Positions 31,181 through 41,484 of a stretch of DNA of 64,000 bases are shown one piece after another; position 1 is the first letter of the stretch, and the number at the start of each line of letters is the position of its first letter. Below the pieces are notes generated by a model, which was not told where the DNA came from, made no database searches, and worked only from the letters and a program-made list of their open reading frames with translations. The stretch is from Flavobacteriales bacterium (GTDB lineage Bacteria; Bacteroidota; Bacteroidia; Flavobacteriales; Flavobacteriaceae). The stretch lies in assembly GCA_011524905.1 (NCBI GenBank), contig WTJI01000039.1, forward strand, positions 1 through 64,000, read 5' to 3'. The position numbers and the translations under genes were made by a program.

Positions 31181-32812
31181 TTATTTGAAACGCTTAGAAT
31201 AAACGATGTTTCCGCCCAGTATCGTTGCCACGACTCGGGTTTTGGGAATTTTACGCTCTGATACCTTCATAATATCACGATCTAAAATCACAAAATCAGC
31301 AAATTTACCTACCTCAATACTACCTTTTATCTTGTCTTCAAAGTTAGCAAAAGCGGCCCATCGGGTCATACCAAATAAGGCATCATAGCGAGACAGTTTA
31401 TTTTCAATTTGATAACCTTCATCGGGGTATCCTGATAAGTCTTTTCGGGCTACGGCAGCGTAAAAAGTATGAAAGGGATTGGGGGTTTCGACAGGAAAGT
31501 CTGTACCAAGAGTAAGTATCCCCGCATTTTCTAAAAGATCTTGAAAAGCGTAAGCATTCTTGGCTCGTTGGCCACCCAATCGATCGCCTGCCCAGTACAT
31601 ATCACTCGTTGCATGAAGGGGCTGGACCGAAGGAATTATTTTTTTACTGAATTTATCAAAGTCTTTTTCATCAATGACTTGGGCATGCTCAATACGCCAC
31701 CTAGGGTCGCGCAAAAAACGTACTTCGTTAGTATACGCTTGAATTACGGCTTGGTTGGCAGCATCACCAATAGCGTGTGTATTCATTTGAAAAGGGGTCT
31801 TAGCTATGCGGGCTGCCAGTGATCGCAAAGAATCTGGGCTGGTGATAAATTTTCCCCTATGCCCTGGCTGATCGCTGTAAGGCTTTAATAAAGCAGCCCC
31901 CCTTGAACCCAAAGCACCGTCTGCATATACTTTAACAGATCTGACGCTCAATTGATCTGTTGTGTAAATCCCATTGGAGAAGTAATAGTCTAGATCCGTT
32001 GGCTCATTGCTTACCATGGCATAAACCCTCATTTTGAGTTCATCGGTTTTTTGTAAGCTATCGATCAGTTCAATTTCTTCTCTACTAATACCAGCCTCGG
32101 TGACTGTAGTCAAACCAAGTTCAAAACACATTTCTTGGGCGGCTCTCAGGGCTGCGGCTTTTTCTTGAAGTGTAAATTTGGGAAGGGCTTCTATGACAAG
32201 CTGCATAGGCGTATCAATCAGAACACCTGTAGGTTTTCCTTTTTCCAAAACGACAGTTCCACCTTCCATTTTGGTGTCAGCAGTAATCCCAGCCAGGTCT
32301 AATGCCTTTTGATTGACTAACAGTGCATGACCATCAATTCTTTTGAGAACAACAGGGGTTTCAGGAAATAGGTCATCTAATCTGTCTTTTGTGGGGTAGT
32401 TCTTATTCTCCCAATCATTTTGATCCCAACCACGTCCATAAATGACATTTAGCTCTTTACCATTGGCGTAATCTTTTACACGCGCTAGGACTTCTTCGTA
32501 ACTTTTTGTCCCTTCAAGTTGGGCTTGTTGCAGACTCAACCCCAACTGCAGAAAATGACTGTGACCATCAATCAATCCAGGAATAATGGTTAAGCCTTGT
32601 GCGTCTACAACATTATTTGCGTTGTATTTTTTTAACAAACTGTTGCCTCCTACTTCAATGAATTTACCATCTTTTACAGCGAATGCTTCTTTTTTATCGG
32701 CAGATTTACTGAGCGTGTAAACGACAGCATTGTGAACGATTAAGTCTGCTTGGGGCTGACAAGCAACTAAAAAAACTATACTACCGATACATAGGAGTCT
32801 TTTGAATGTCAT
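31181..32812 (-). CDS. Amidohydrolase (YtcJ-like), probable lipoprotein
   Basis: LLCIGSIVFLVACQPQ lipobox; LTIIPGLIDGHSHFLQLG; YADGALGSRGAALLKPYSD; HAIGDAANQAV; TLGTDFPVE. Confidence 0.9.
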   Translation of the reverse strand: MTFKRLLCIGSIVFLVACQPQADLIVHNAVVYTLSKSADKKEAFAVKDGKFIEVGGNSLLKKYNANNVVDAQGLTIIPGLIDGHSHFLQLGLSLQQAQLEGTKSYEEVLARVKDYANGKELNVIYGRGWDQNDWENKNYPTKDRLDDLFPETPVVLKRIDGHALLVNQKALDLAGITADTKMEGGTVVLEKGKPTGVLIDTPMQLVIEALPKFTLQEKAAALRAAQEMCFELGLTTVTEAGISREEIELIDSLQKTDELKMRVYAMVSNEPTDLDYYFSNGIYTTDQLSVRSVKVYADGALGSRGAALLKPYSDQPGHRGKFITSPDSLRSLAARIAKTPFQMNTHAIGDAANQAVIQAYTNEVRFLRDPRWRIEHAQVIDEKDFDKFSKKIIPSVQPLHATSDMYWAGDRLGGQRAKNAYAFQDLLENAGILTLGTDFPVETPNPFHTFYAAVARKDLSGYPDEGYQIENKLSRYDALFGMTRWAAFANFEDKIKGSIEVGKFADFVILDRDIMKVSERKIPKTRVVATILGGNIVYSKRFK

Positions 32813-32892
32813 ATTTTAAAATTGATTTGCGAATTTAATAAATTTAGTTTGAAGAAAAAGCGGTTCAAGATGAAACGCATACTAAAGAAATC

Positions 32893-34662
32893 TTAAAGGT
32901 TTAAATTGAGTTTGTAACGCCCCCCTACAAGGAATAAATTTTGATTAAGAGGTGTGTAGGCCCAACGAAAGGCTTGCGCACCAAAAACTGAACGATACCG
33001 CATAAACAAATACCATTGTTGGTATAAACGATAGGAAAATTCTGTTTTCACCATGGATACAGGGGTCAAGTTTTCCAATACGGGTTGATTTAATTCAGGA
33101 TTCTGTTGGAGTAAAACAGGGCGATAAGCAGCAGGTCTATTTCCCAAAAATTGCGCATTGAAATACCAATGCACTTTAGAAGTCAATCGAATGTTGGCCA
33201 CAAAATCAGCTTCTAAATCGGGTAGATTCCAAGCTTGAGATTGATTTTCTAGGATATAAGTGTTCTGTCGAAGATTAAGCTGAATTTCGCTTTGGTTTTT
33301 TGTTTTATAACGCAATCCCACCCTAGCGCCGTATTGCGTGACGGTATCATAAATCCAACCAAAGGCGTTGGCCAATCGATATCCATTTTCAGTTACCGTT
33401 GGATCAAAGGCATAGCGTTGAAAAAGAGTAAAGTTATCCGACTGGCTGTATTGACCCGCCAATTTAAACTCAATACCAGATTTAAATAAAGTTGTAAAAC
33501 CCAATTCCCCTTTGTACTTCTCATCTGTTGGTATCAATTCTAAGGTGGGTGCAACAAACGGATTTTGCTGGAAAGCACTATGATAGGAGTTCAATCTTAA
33601 ATTACCACCTACCTTTAAATAAGGTTGCATTTTCTTATTCGTATCACTGTAGGCCAAAAACACGTCAGGATAAATAAACAATAAAGGGGTGTTGTCGTTT
33701 CGGTCTCCCATGAGATACTGTGCCCGAGCGCCGATCTTATATTTGAACTTATTACGGACATCTGCCAATTGCACCAAAACGCCTGCTTTTGTCTGATTAA
33801 ATTTTTGCTGGTCACGCGTGTAATAGGATTGTTGAAACTCAGTCTGTAGATAATCGAACTGAGGACGGATATCTAAATAAGCGTTGAATAGATTGATTCT
33901 AAAGTTAGCTTTGACCTGTGCAGCCTGCTCGGTGGTGCCAAACAAATCCCCCGTATAACGTAAATCTGCGTGAATGCGCTCGAGCCATTTGTCGTACCAC
34001 TGCCAATGGCTTTTGGCTGTGACAGAATAAAACTGCTGTTGAAAATCTAGAAGTTCATTTCGCAAGGGATCATTTACCGTAGCGTCATCAGGATACAAAC
34101 CATAATAATGTGAACCCGCAGCTTTGTAAGCCATCTGGTGAAAGGCAGCAAACTGCGAGGTATTGAAATTGTGGGTTGCAGCCAGATTGGTTTGTGAACG
34201 GCTACTGGGTACGACACCATCGGGTAGATTACCTTCTCGCTCAACAAAAACATCTAAACCCAAGGCTTGTTGACTATCCAAACGCGCTCGAGCGGCTGCA
34301 TCGAAGAGCAATTGTCCCAAATTACCAAAACCCAAACTTACTTGACTATTGGTCGAAGGTTGTTTAACCGTTCTCTGTAGTTTTAGTGGGGTGGCTTTAT
34401 TGGGGATAAAAGTAGATACAACTTCGATTTCCTGCGCCTTAAACTGTAATTCTTTTGCAGCAGGTAACAAAGCCGCTGTAGAAACTTCATCTGTACTTAG
34501 TTTAAAGGCATCTGATAAGCTGGGAGTGTAGGACTTGGTAACCGTTACTTGCTGGGTGCCTAAATCGTCTTCCTCCCCTTTTTCCTGCGCCCAGAGGGTA
34601 TGGCAGCAAATAAATGCTAATGAAAGTAAAGGGAACGTATAGTAGTTATTGTTTGTTCTCAT
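32893..34662 (-). CDS. Outer membrane beta-barrel protein (TonB-dependent-receptor-like barrel, no recognisable plug)
   Basis: Signal peptide, alternating amphipathic strands, N-terminal QQVTVTKSYTPSLSDAFK; overlaps the upstream TPR ORF by 17 nt. Confidence 0.7.
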   Translation of the reverse strand: MRTNNNYYTFPLLSLAFICCHTLWAQEKGEEDDLGTQQVTVTKSYTPSLSDAFKLSTDEVSTAALLPAAKELQFKAQEIEVVSTFIPNKATPLKLQRTVKQPSTNSQVSLGFGNLGQLLFDAAARARLDSQQALGLDVFVEREGNLPDGVVPSSRSQTNLAATHNFNTSQFAAFHQMAYKAAGSHYYGLYPDDATVNDPLRNELLDFQQQFYSVTAKSHWQWYDKWLERIHADLRYTGDLFGTTEQAAQVKANFRINLFNAYLDIRPQFDYLQTEFQQSYYTRDQQKFNQTKAGVLVQLADVRNKFKYKIGARAQYLMGDRNDNTPLLFIYPDVFLAYSDTNKKMQPYLKVGGNLRLNSYHSAFQQNPFVAPTLELIPTDEKYKGELGFTTLFKSGIEFKLAGQYSQSDNFTLFQRYAFDPTVTENGYRLANAFGWIYDTVTQYGARVGLRYKTKNQSEIQLNLRQNTYILENQSQAWNLPDLEADFVANIRLTSKVHWYFNAQFLGNRPAAYRPVLLQQNPELNQPVLENLTPVSMVKTEFSYRLYQQWYLFMRYRSVFGAQAFRWAYTPLNQNLFLVGGRYKLNLNL

Positions 34663-37648
34663 TCGCTTTTACACTTTCATTTTTTTCTGCTTCTTTTTTT
34701 TCAATTTGGGATTTCAAGTCCATCGCTTGGGTAATTATTTCAGGATATTGCTTAAAGTTCTCAATTAGTGATTCCAAAATAAACAGCGCCTGAAAGGCAT
34801 CATCTAAGCGTTGAAAATTTTGTGCCATCAGAAATAGACTTTTAGCACTCCAATCCCCTGCACTGCTGTATTGCTTAGCAATTTGGGCAATAGTCGTATT
34901 CGATTTTTCATAATCTTTTTCACGGTTCTGCAAATAGGCTTTAAAGAATAAGGCCTCTGCAGCCAAAGCATCCTTAGGAGCTTTTTCCAAGGCTGTAAAA
35001 GCCTTACGTGCTCTGACTGTATCTTTCTGTGCCAGTGCCGCATGGGCCAAAATATCATAGGCATCCCATTTGACTTTGGCGGAGATTTCGGGTAGCTGTA
35101 GCACCTTTTCGCTTTGTGCTACTGCCGCGGAATAGTTACCTGTATCAAAATAGGCCTTCATCAGATTAAATACAGCATAGCGTTTGTTTTCCTCAAAATT
35201 GGCTAAACTGTCCAAACGTTTCCAGATTGGAATGGCTTTTTCCATTTTTTCACCGTTTACCAATGCCATTGCCGAGCGCACCAAGGCCTTCTCAAGATAT
35301 TCATTGTCAGTGTCAATTACTTTTTCATAGGCTGTTACCGCTGATTCCCACTGTGCTTCTTCAAAATAAATTTCTCCCAAATAAAAGTTGGCCGCTAGAC
35401 TATTGGCTCCGCTGGAGTGCTCTTCAAGGTATTCGTTTAAGAGTTTTTCCGCTTGCTTTTTCTTGTTGTCCAAGAACTTTTTTTCGGCTGCATCAAAGGC
35501 GGTTTGCTCTAGTTCACTACTATCGAATTGCTGTATGCGATTATCGCGCAGCCAGCGTGAAAAATTTGTCACTGTTCCTGATTCTACTGCAATTTCGCGC
35601 AGGGTGTTCAATGCCTGTTGCGCCACTGCTGATTTGGGATATAGTGAAACCAAACGCCGCATAATAGCAGTTGCCTCTGCCAGTTTTTCTTGGTTGTAAA
35701 GGATCAAACCTTTGTTGAGCAGTGCGCGACTGTTATAAGGGCTTTTGGGATATGCTTTTAGCAATCGGTCGTAATTGTCTAAGGCCGCTGAATTGTTTCC
35801 CTGACCTGCTTGGGTACTGGCCAGTGCATACAGCGCATCATCGATCAACTTGTGTTTGGTTTTTGAAGCAATTAACTGTTCCAAATTTTCAATTTTCTGT
35901 GGATTGCGTCCCACAAAACCGTAAGAAATTGCTTTTTGATACAAGGCGTAGCTTCCCTTGGCTGCATTGAGCTTGATGGACTTGTTGTAGTTTTCCATAG
36001 CAGGCCAATACTTCTTTTCTGCAAAATAGGCATCCCCCAAGCGCAGGTATAAATCCCTTTTTACACTCCGTGAAAGTCTTTGAGATTGTGTGGCTTGTTT
36101 TTCAAATGCCTGAATAGCTTCGGTATATCTTTTCAACTTAAAATAAGCATAGCCTTGGTTGTAGTAAAAGGTATTCCACTCTGCCAGCTGCGGTGCCTGC
36201 GATGCTGACTCAAAATCATCAAATAAATCAATAGCTTGTTCAAAATCATTAAACTGATAGTGGGCTTGTGCATTCCAAAATATGGCGCGAACAGACAACA
36301 TACGATCGGCGTCCTTTGCTGACGCTTTTTCAAAATAAGTGGTCGCTTCTCTGTAATTACCTTGCTGAAAAGATTTATATCCTTGTAGGAAAAGGACTTT
36401 TTGTAAAGTCTCATTGTCCTTAAACAAGGTACCGTTGGTCAGCATTTGTATGGCGGCTTTGTAATTGCCCAAGGTCGTGTAGGAATCAATCAATAAACCA
36501 GCAATTAGTTCTTGTTCGGGGTGATCGGGATATTGCTCTTTAAATCGGTTTAAAACTTCTTGGGGGGCTTCATACGGATTGCCCAATTGGTAACTCAATT
36601 TGGCGTATTGGAACAGAGCATCTTCATTGACTTTGGGATCAAAAGTCATCTGGGAGGCTGACCGAAAGGCATTTCTCGCTGCGGTGGGTTTGTTAATTTG
36701 CAAATAGCAGTGTCCCAGAAAATAGTAAGCATTTTGTGCTAAAGCATCTTTTTTCCCAACGATTTTATTGAATTGGGCGACGCCTTCTTCATATTGTTTG
36801 AGGTGGTAGTGGGTGTAACCCAACTGGTAGTAATCAACATTTGACCATTTTTTGTTTTTGCCTTCGTACTGTAAAAGATAGGGTAAAGCCTTTTCGTAAG
36901 CTTTTAAATTAAAATAACTTTCCCCGACAATTTTGGATAACTCAGACTGGTTGTTGGAGCTTTGGGACAATTCGGCTTCGCCCAGTTTAATGGCTTCTTC
37001 AAAACGACCCAACTTAAAATTCATGTCCACTTTGAAATAACCCAAATCATTTTTTTGGTTGGGATTGGACACTTTTCCAAAAGACTGGCTGGCACCATCA
37101 TAGTCTTCCAACTGATAGGCAATGTGTCCCAAGTAATAGTGGGCATCAGATTCGAATTCGGGATTATTTTTGACTTTTTCTAACAAGCCCTGAGCCGACT
37201 TGTAGCGCTTGGTTAAAAATTCGGTATATCCTTTTTTAAAATAATATTGGGGTAACATGGGCTTGGCTACATCGCGTTCCTTCACTTTGCGAAACCACTT
37301 GAGGGCATAGCTATACTTACCATTGTCAAAATAGTAATTGGCCAAGTCAAAAGGGATACTGACCCCATACCAACTAGATGGAAAGTCTAACAAAAAGGTT
37401 TTTAATTTTTTTTCGGTTCCTGGGGTGTTGAGTCTTAATGAAGCTGATAAAATCTTGTAGGACTTTTCTTCCAAAAAAGGAGAATACGTTGCTTTTGAAC
37501 TCAGCTCCCACGCATTCCATGCATTAGCATAGTCTTTGTTTTGATAAAAAACTTGTGCTCGATCGTAGCCGTCGAAAGGATAAGAAAAGTTTTGTGCCCA
37601 AAGGCTAGGTACGCTAAAAAAAAGTAAGGCCCAGGTGGTCTTTCTCAT
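34646..37648 (-). CDS. Large periplasmic TPR-repeat protein
   Basis: MRKTTWALLFFSVPSLWAQ signal peptide; many TPR-like units (YYQLGYTHYHLKQYEEGVAQFNKIVGKKD, YYNQGYAYFKLKRYTEAIQAFEKQ). ORF track over-extends to 37705. Confidence 0.9.
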   Translation of the reverse strand: MRKTTWALLFFSVPSLWAQNFSYPFDGYDRAQVFYQNKDYANAWNAWELSSKATYSPFLEEKSYKILSASLRLNTPGTEKKLKTFLLDFPSSWYGVSIPFDLANYYFDNGKYSYALKWFRKVKERDVAKPMLPQYYFKKGYTEFLTKRYKSAQGLLEKVKNNPEFESDAHYYLGHIAYQLEDYDGASQSFGKVSNPNQKNDLGYFKVDMNFKLGRFEEAIKLGEAELSQSSNNQSELSKIVGESYFNLKAYEKALPYLLQYEGKNKKWSNVDYYQLGYTHYHLKQYEEGVAQFNKIVGKKDALAQNAYYFLGHCYLQINKPTAARNAFRSASQMTFDPKVNEDALFQYAKLSYQLGNPYEAPQEVLNRFKEQYPDHPEQELIAGLLIDSYTTLGNYKAAIQMLTNGTLFKDNETLQKVLFLQGYKSFQQGNYREATTYFEKASAKDADRMLSVRAIFWNAQAHYQFNDFEQAIDLFDDFESASQAPQLAEWNTFYYNQGYAYFKLKRYTEAIQAFEKQATQSQRLSRSVKRDLYLRLGDAYFAEKKYWPAMENYNKSIKLNAAKGSYALYQKAISYGFVGRNPQKIENLEQLIASKTKHKLIDDALYALASTQAGQGNNSAALDNYDRLLKAYPKSPYNSRALLNKGLILYNQEKLAEATAIMRRLVSLYPKSAVAQQALNTLREIAVESGTVTNFSRWLRDNRIQQFDSSELEQTAFDAAEKKFLDNKKKQAEKLLNEYLEEHSSGANSLAANFYLGEIYFEEAQWESAVTAYEKVIDTDNEYLEKALVRSAMALVNGEKMEKAIPIWKRLDSLANFEENKRYAVFNLMKAYFDTGNYSAAVAQSEKVLQLPEISAKVKWDAYDILAHAALAQKDTVRARKAFTALEKAPKDALAAEALFFKAYLQNREKDYEKSNTTIAQIAKQYSSAGDWSAKSLFLMAQNFQRLDDAFQALFILESLIENFKQYPEIITQAMDLKSQIEKKEAEKNESVKANENKQ

Positions 37649-37762
37649 ATTGGTCAAAAATAAGCATCTTCCAGGCCTTTTACTTGGACTTTCAGCTTTC
37701 TCCAATTGATTTTATTCACAATCTTATCACCACACCTTAATTAAAGTACTTATTTTTGTCGC

Positions 37763-38449
37763 ATGTCAAATGCTATCCTTTCACTCTCCAACGCCACTAT
37801 CATCCAGGGGAATCGCACCGTACTTAATGCTGTAGATTTTGAGGTTAGTGCGGGAGAATTTGTTTTTTTGATTGGAAAAACAGGAAGCGGAAAAAGCAGC
37901 CTAATCAAAACGCTTTACGGGGATTTGCCGCTAGATATGGGAGAAGGGCAAATTGCGGGGTACAATCTGGCGCAACTCAAAAACAAAGATATCCCCTTTT
38001 TGCGTCGCAAGCTGGGGGTGGTGTTTCAGGACTTTAAATTGCTGCCCGATCGGGATATTTTTGACAACCTGAGTTTTGTATTACGGGTCACGGGCTGGAA
38101 AAACAAACAAAAAATCCAACAACGGATTGACGAAGTAATGGCACAGGTAGGGGTCGATGCCAATTTGCATAAATTTCCCTTTGAACTTTCGGGTGGAGAA
38201 CAACAGCGTATTGCCATTGCCCGTGCCCTGCTCAACGAACCTGAACTGATCATTGCCGATGAGCCTACTGGAAACCTTGACCCCGAAACCAGTCGAGAGA
38301 TCATGACACTTTTTAAAAACCTCCATGCCAAGGGTATGACACTACTGATGGCCACCCACGACTATAATATGATCGTTAAGTTTCCTGGGCGAATCTTTCG
38401 CTGTGACGAAGGAACTGTTTATGAGGTGGTACAGAAGAAAGAAGAGTAA
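37763..38449 (+). CDS. FtsE-like ABC transporter ATP-binding protein
   Basis: [92 protein letters not shown]. Confidence 0.9.
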   Translation: MSNAILSLSNATIIQGNRTVLNAVDFEVSAGEFVFLIGKTGSGKSSLIKTLYGDLPLDMGEGQIAGYNLAQLKNKDIPFLRRKLGVVFQDFKLLPDRDIFDNLSFVLRVTGWKNKQKIQQRIDEVMAQVGVDANLHKFPFELSGGEQQRIAIARALLNEPELIIADEPTGNLDPETSREIMTLFKNLHAKGMTLLMATHDYNMIVKFPGRIFRCDEGTVYEVVQKKEE

Positions 38450-38521
38450 ACCTCCCCTTTCCCAATTGTTCCTTATTTGTTATATTTGACATAATTGTAG
38501 CCCCAGACCTTTACTACATCC

Positions 38522-38836
38522 ATGAAAAACCTATGCCATAAATCTAACTTTTTTCGCACCCCTTTGAATATCCCAGCACCATCTGCTATGGGCAATAAGG
38601 CTTTTGAGGTACTGAAAAGTCAAAAAGTTTTAACAGACCTAGTTACAAAAAAATCAAACGATTGATCTGGTGGGTTAGAAATATCCAAAGCCTACAAACG
38701 AAAACTTAACATGGGGAAGAGTTGCGTCCGCTTTAAAAAAATGGATGAAATCCCCTACAAGCTCATCGGGGAATTAATGAAGAAAATTAGCGTAAAAGAG
38801 TGGATCAATATCTACGAGAAGAACATAAAAAAATAA
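38522..38836 (+). pseudogene. Degenerate remnant of a DUF1801-like gene
   Basis: One frame gives MKNLCHKSNFF...LVTKKSND[TGA at 38663]SGGLEISKAYKRKLNMGKSCVRFKKMDEIPYKLIGELMKKISVKEWINIYEKNIKK*. The part after the stop resembles the C-terminus of DUF1801 proteins; the expected N-terminal core is missing. Confidence 0.6.
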
Positions 38837-38979
38837 ACAACGAACCACTACCAAAAGTGATTTGTAATTAATTGTTCTTACCAACGTCTGAAAATCCTTA
38901 TACCAATTGTTACAACAACTATGGAATTTCCAATGCGGTATGGTCTTATAATATGAAGTACCTATCCACCACACGTTGT
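38837..38979. repeat. Nested inverted-repeat region downstream of the DUF1801 remnant
   Basis: ACAACG (38837-38842) / CGTTGT (38974-38979); ATACCAATTG (38900-38909) / CAATGCGGTAT (38931-38941, imperfect); TTGTT-ac-AACAA (38907-38918); GGAA-t-TTCC (38923-38931). Confidence 0.45.
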
Positions 38980-39066
38980 ATAGCCCTAGCTTTTTCCCAA
39001 TCCTATTCTACTTTTATCCCCGACCCAATAATTTTCTTACTTTCATAGCCCTAATAGTTTTAGTCG

Positions 39067-41484
39067 ATGAAAAACACCAAACTGCTATTTGCCTTACTCT
39101 TATCATGCGGCATTTTTTATATTCTTAACAATCCCATAGGCAAACTTCCGCCCCTGGGAATATTTCTGAATCCCAGTACGGGGATTTGGCAAAATGAGAA
39201 GAATGAATCCATCAGTGGTGAAATAACGATACCTGGTTTAAAAGATCTGGTTACGGTACACTACGATGCACAATTGATTCCACACGTATTTGCCCAAAAC
39301 GAACACGACCTTTATAAAGCCCAAGGCTATTTGACCGCCAAACATCGGTTGTGGCAATTGGAATTTCAAACCTATGCGGCTGCAGGTCGTTTGTCTGAAA
39401 TATTAGGTGAAAAGGCACTGGACTATGACCGAAGTGAACGACGACGTGGGATGGGGTTTGGCGCCGAGCAAAGTGTCGCTTTTATGAAAAAAAATGACCC
39501 TAAAACCCTCCAACTGGTTCAGGATTACGCCGATGGGGTCAATGCCTATATCGACCAACTAAAAGCTGCTGACTATCCTGTTGAATACAAGCTATTGGAC
39601 TATAAACCAGAAGCATGGTCCCCCGAAAAAACTGCCCTTTTACTGATGTATATGACTAAAATGTTGGCAGGACGTGACAAAGATTTAGCCTACACCAATA
39701 TGTTAGGTTTGATAGGTCAAGAAAACTTCAATCTGCTTTTCCCCGAATATTTTGATATCACTGACCCTGTGATACCCAAAGACACCGATTGGTCCTTTAT
39801 CGATGTCCCCCAAACCAAACAACCTGAAAATCTGGTGGTGTTAGATACCACCAGGGCATCCCTTCCTCAACCACATCCTGATAATGGAAGTAACAACTGG
39901 GCAATATCGGGTTCCAAGTCGGCTTCCGGGCGTCCCATCTTGGCCAACGACCCGCATTTGGGCCTCAATCTGCCTTCGATTTGGTTTGTGATGCAACTCA
40001 GCACACCACAACACAATGCCTTTGGCGCAACCATTCCAGGGGCCTTAGGGGTTATTTCTGGTTTTAACCAGCACATTGCCTGGGGCGAAACCAATGCCAC
40101 CCGAGATGTATCTGATTGGTATAAAATCACATTCAATTCAGACGGGACAAAGTATCTGTACGATGGTAATTGGCGCCCAGTCACCCAACGAATAGAGAAA
40201 ATTAAAATCAAAGGAAGAACAGCCTTTCAAGACACTGTACGATACACCCACCACGGTCCGGTAGTTTTTGATAAAAACTTTAAGTCGGATAAAGAACGAG
40301 CAGGCTATGCCCTCCGATGGATCGGTCATGAGGGGGGCAACCACCAAAAAACCTTTATCGAACTGAACAAAGCCAAAAATTACGAGGAATATGTCGCTGC
40401 CCTTCAGTATTGGACAGCCCCCTCACAAAACTTTGTTTTTGCCTCCACTGCGGGCGATATTGCCTTGTGGATTCAAGGGAAGTTTCCCAACAAATGGGAA
40501 GGACAAGGGAAGTTTTTGATGGATGGGAGTCGATCGGAAAACGATTGGCAATCATTTATCCCCCAGACCTTTAATGCCCACACCAAAAACCCCAGCCGTG
40601 GTTTTGTCAGTTCGGCCAACCAGCATCCTGTCGACGAACAATACCCCTTCTATGTTTTTAACGATGGATATGAAACCTATCGCAATCGGGTCATCAATGA
40701 CTTTTTTCAAAGCAAAGACACCTTTAGCATTGCAGATTTTAAAAATTTGCACAACAACAATTTCAATTTAAAAGCGGCTGAACTACTACCATTTATGTTG
40801 AAACAAATGAATACTGAGCTTTTGACTGAGGTGGAGCAAAAATTATATAATGAAATAAGTACTTGGCAGTTCAACAATGATATAGATGAAGTGGGGCCAA
40901 GTATATGGGACGCATGGTTCGATGCACTAAAAGATCTGGTATGGGACGAATTTGACCAAAAGGAAATTACCCTTACCCAGCCATTTGACTACCAAACCAT
41001 TCATTTACTGAAAACTCAAGTTGAGCATAAATTTATGGACATCGTGGCAACAAAGGACAAAAAAGAAACAGCCCGGGATTTATTTTTACTGTCATTCAAA
41101 AAAGCTGTAAAAGCTATCAAGGAAAAAGAAAAAGAGGGGTACGATTGGGGGAAATTCAAAGGCACTTTTGTTGGCCATTTGTTACAAGCCCTACCTGCTT
41201 TTTCCCGATTTGATATCCCGATTGGCGGTGGCCGGAGTATTGTCAATGCTACTTCAACAAATCATGGTCCTTCGTGGCGGATGATAGTTGAAATGACAGA
41301 ACCACCAACTGCACTGGGAATCTACCCTGGTGGGCAATCTGGAAATCCAGGTAGCCGCTACTATGACAATTTCATTGATGATTGGGCTGCGGGAAAATAC
41401 CACAGACTCAATTTCTTACAATCCGATACCCAGTCGGAAGTTATTTTAGGTACACAAACATTAATCCCAACAAAAAATGAATAA
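39067..41484 (+). CDS. Penicillin acylase (penicillin amidase) family protein
   Basis: GSNNWAISGSKSASGRPILANDPHLGLNLPSIWF nucleophile-Ser region; ARDLFLLSFKKA...NHGPSWRMIVEM...YPGGQSGNPGSRYYDNF. Confidence 0.93.
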   Translation: MKNTKLLFALLLSCGIFYILNNPIGKLPPLGIFLNPSTGIWQNEKNESISGEITIPGLKDLVTVHYDAQLIPHVFAQNEHDLYKAQGYLTAKHRLWQLEFQTYAAAGRLSEILGEKALDYDRSERRRGMGFGAEQSVAFMKKNDPKTLQLVQDYADGVNAYIDQLKAADYPVEYKLLDYKPEAWSPEKTALLLMYMTKMLAGRDKDLAYTNMLGLIGQENFNLLFPEYFDITDPVIPKDTDWSFIDVPQTKQPENLVVLDTTRASLPQPHPDNGSNNWAISGSKSASGRPILANDPHLGLNLPSIWFVMQLSTPQHNAFGATIPGALGVISGFNQHIAWGETNATRDVSDWYKITFNSDGTKYLYDGNWRPVTQRIEKIKIKGRTAFQDTVRYTHHGPVVFDKNFKSDKERAGYALRWIGHEGGNHQKTFIELNKAKNYEEYVAALQYWTAPSQNFVFASTAGDIALWIQGKFPNKWEGQGKFLMDGSRSENDWQSFIPQTFNAHTKNPSRGFVSSANQHPVDEQYPFYVFNDGYETYRNRVINDFFQSKDTFSIADFKNLHNNNFNLKAAELLPFMLKQMNTELLTEVEQKLYNEISTWQFNNDIDEVGPSIWDAWFDALKDLVWDEFDQKEITLTQPFDYQTIHLLKTQVEHKFMDIVATKDKKETARDLFLLSFKKAVKAIKEKEKEGYDWGKFKGTFVGHLLQALPAFSRFDIPIGGGRSIVNATSTNHGPSWRMIVEMTEPPTALGIYPGGQSGNPGSRYYDNFIDDWAAGKYHRLNFLQSDTQSEVILGTQTLIPTKNE

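Noticed and set aside
38774-38974. 66-aa minus-strand ORF between ftsE and the acylase
   Set aside because: Overlaps the DUF1801-like remnant and inverted repeats; no recognisable protein features.
38837-38979. Calling this region a canonical integron attC site
   Set aside because: Ends (AAACAAC / CGTTGTA) do not satisfy RYYYAAC/GTTRRRY and no integrase is in the window; kept only as an attC-like hypothesis.
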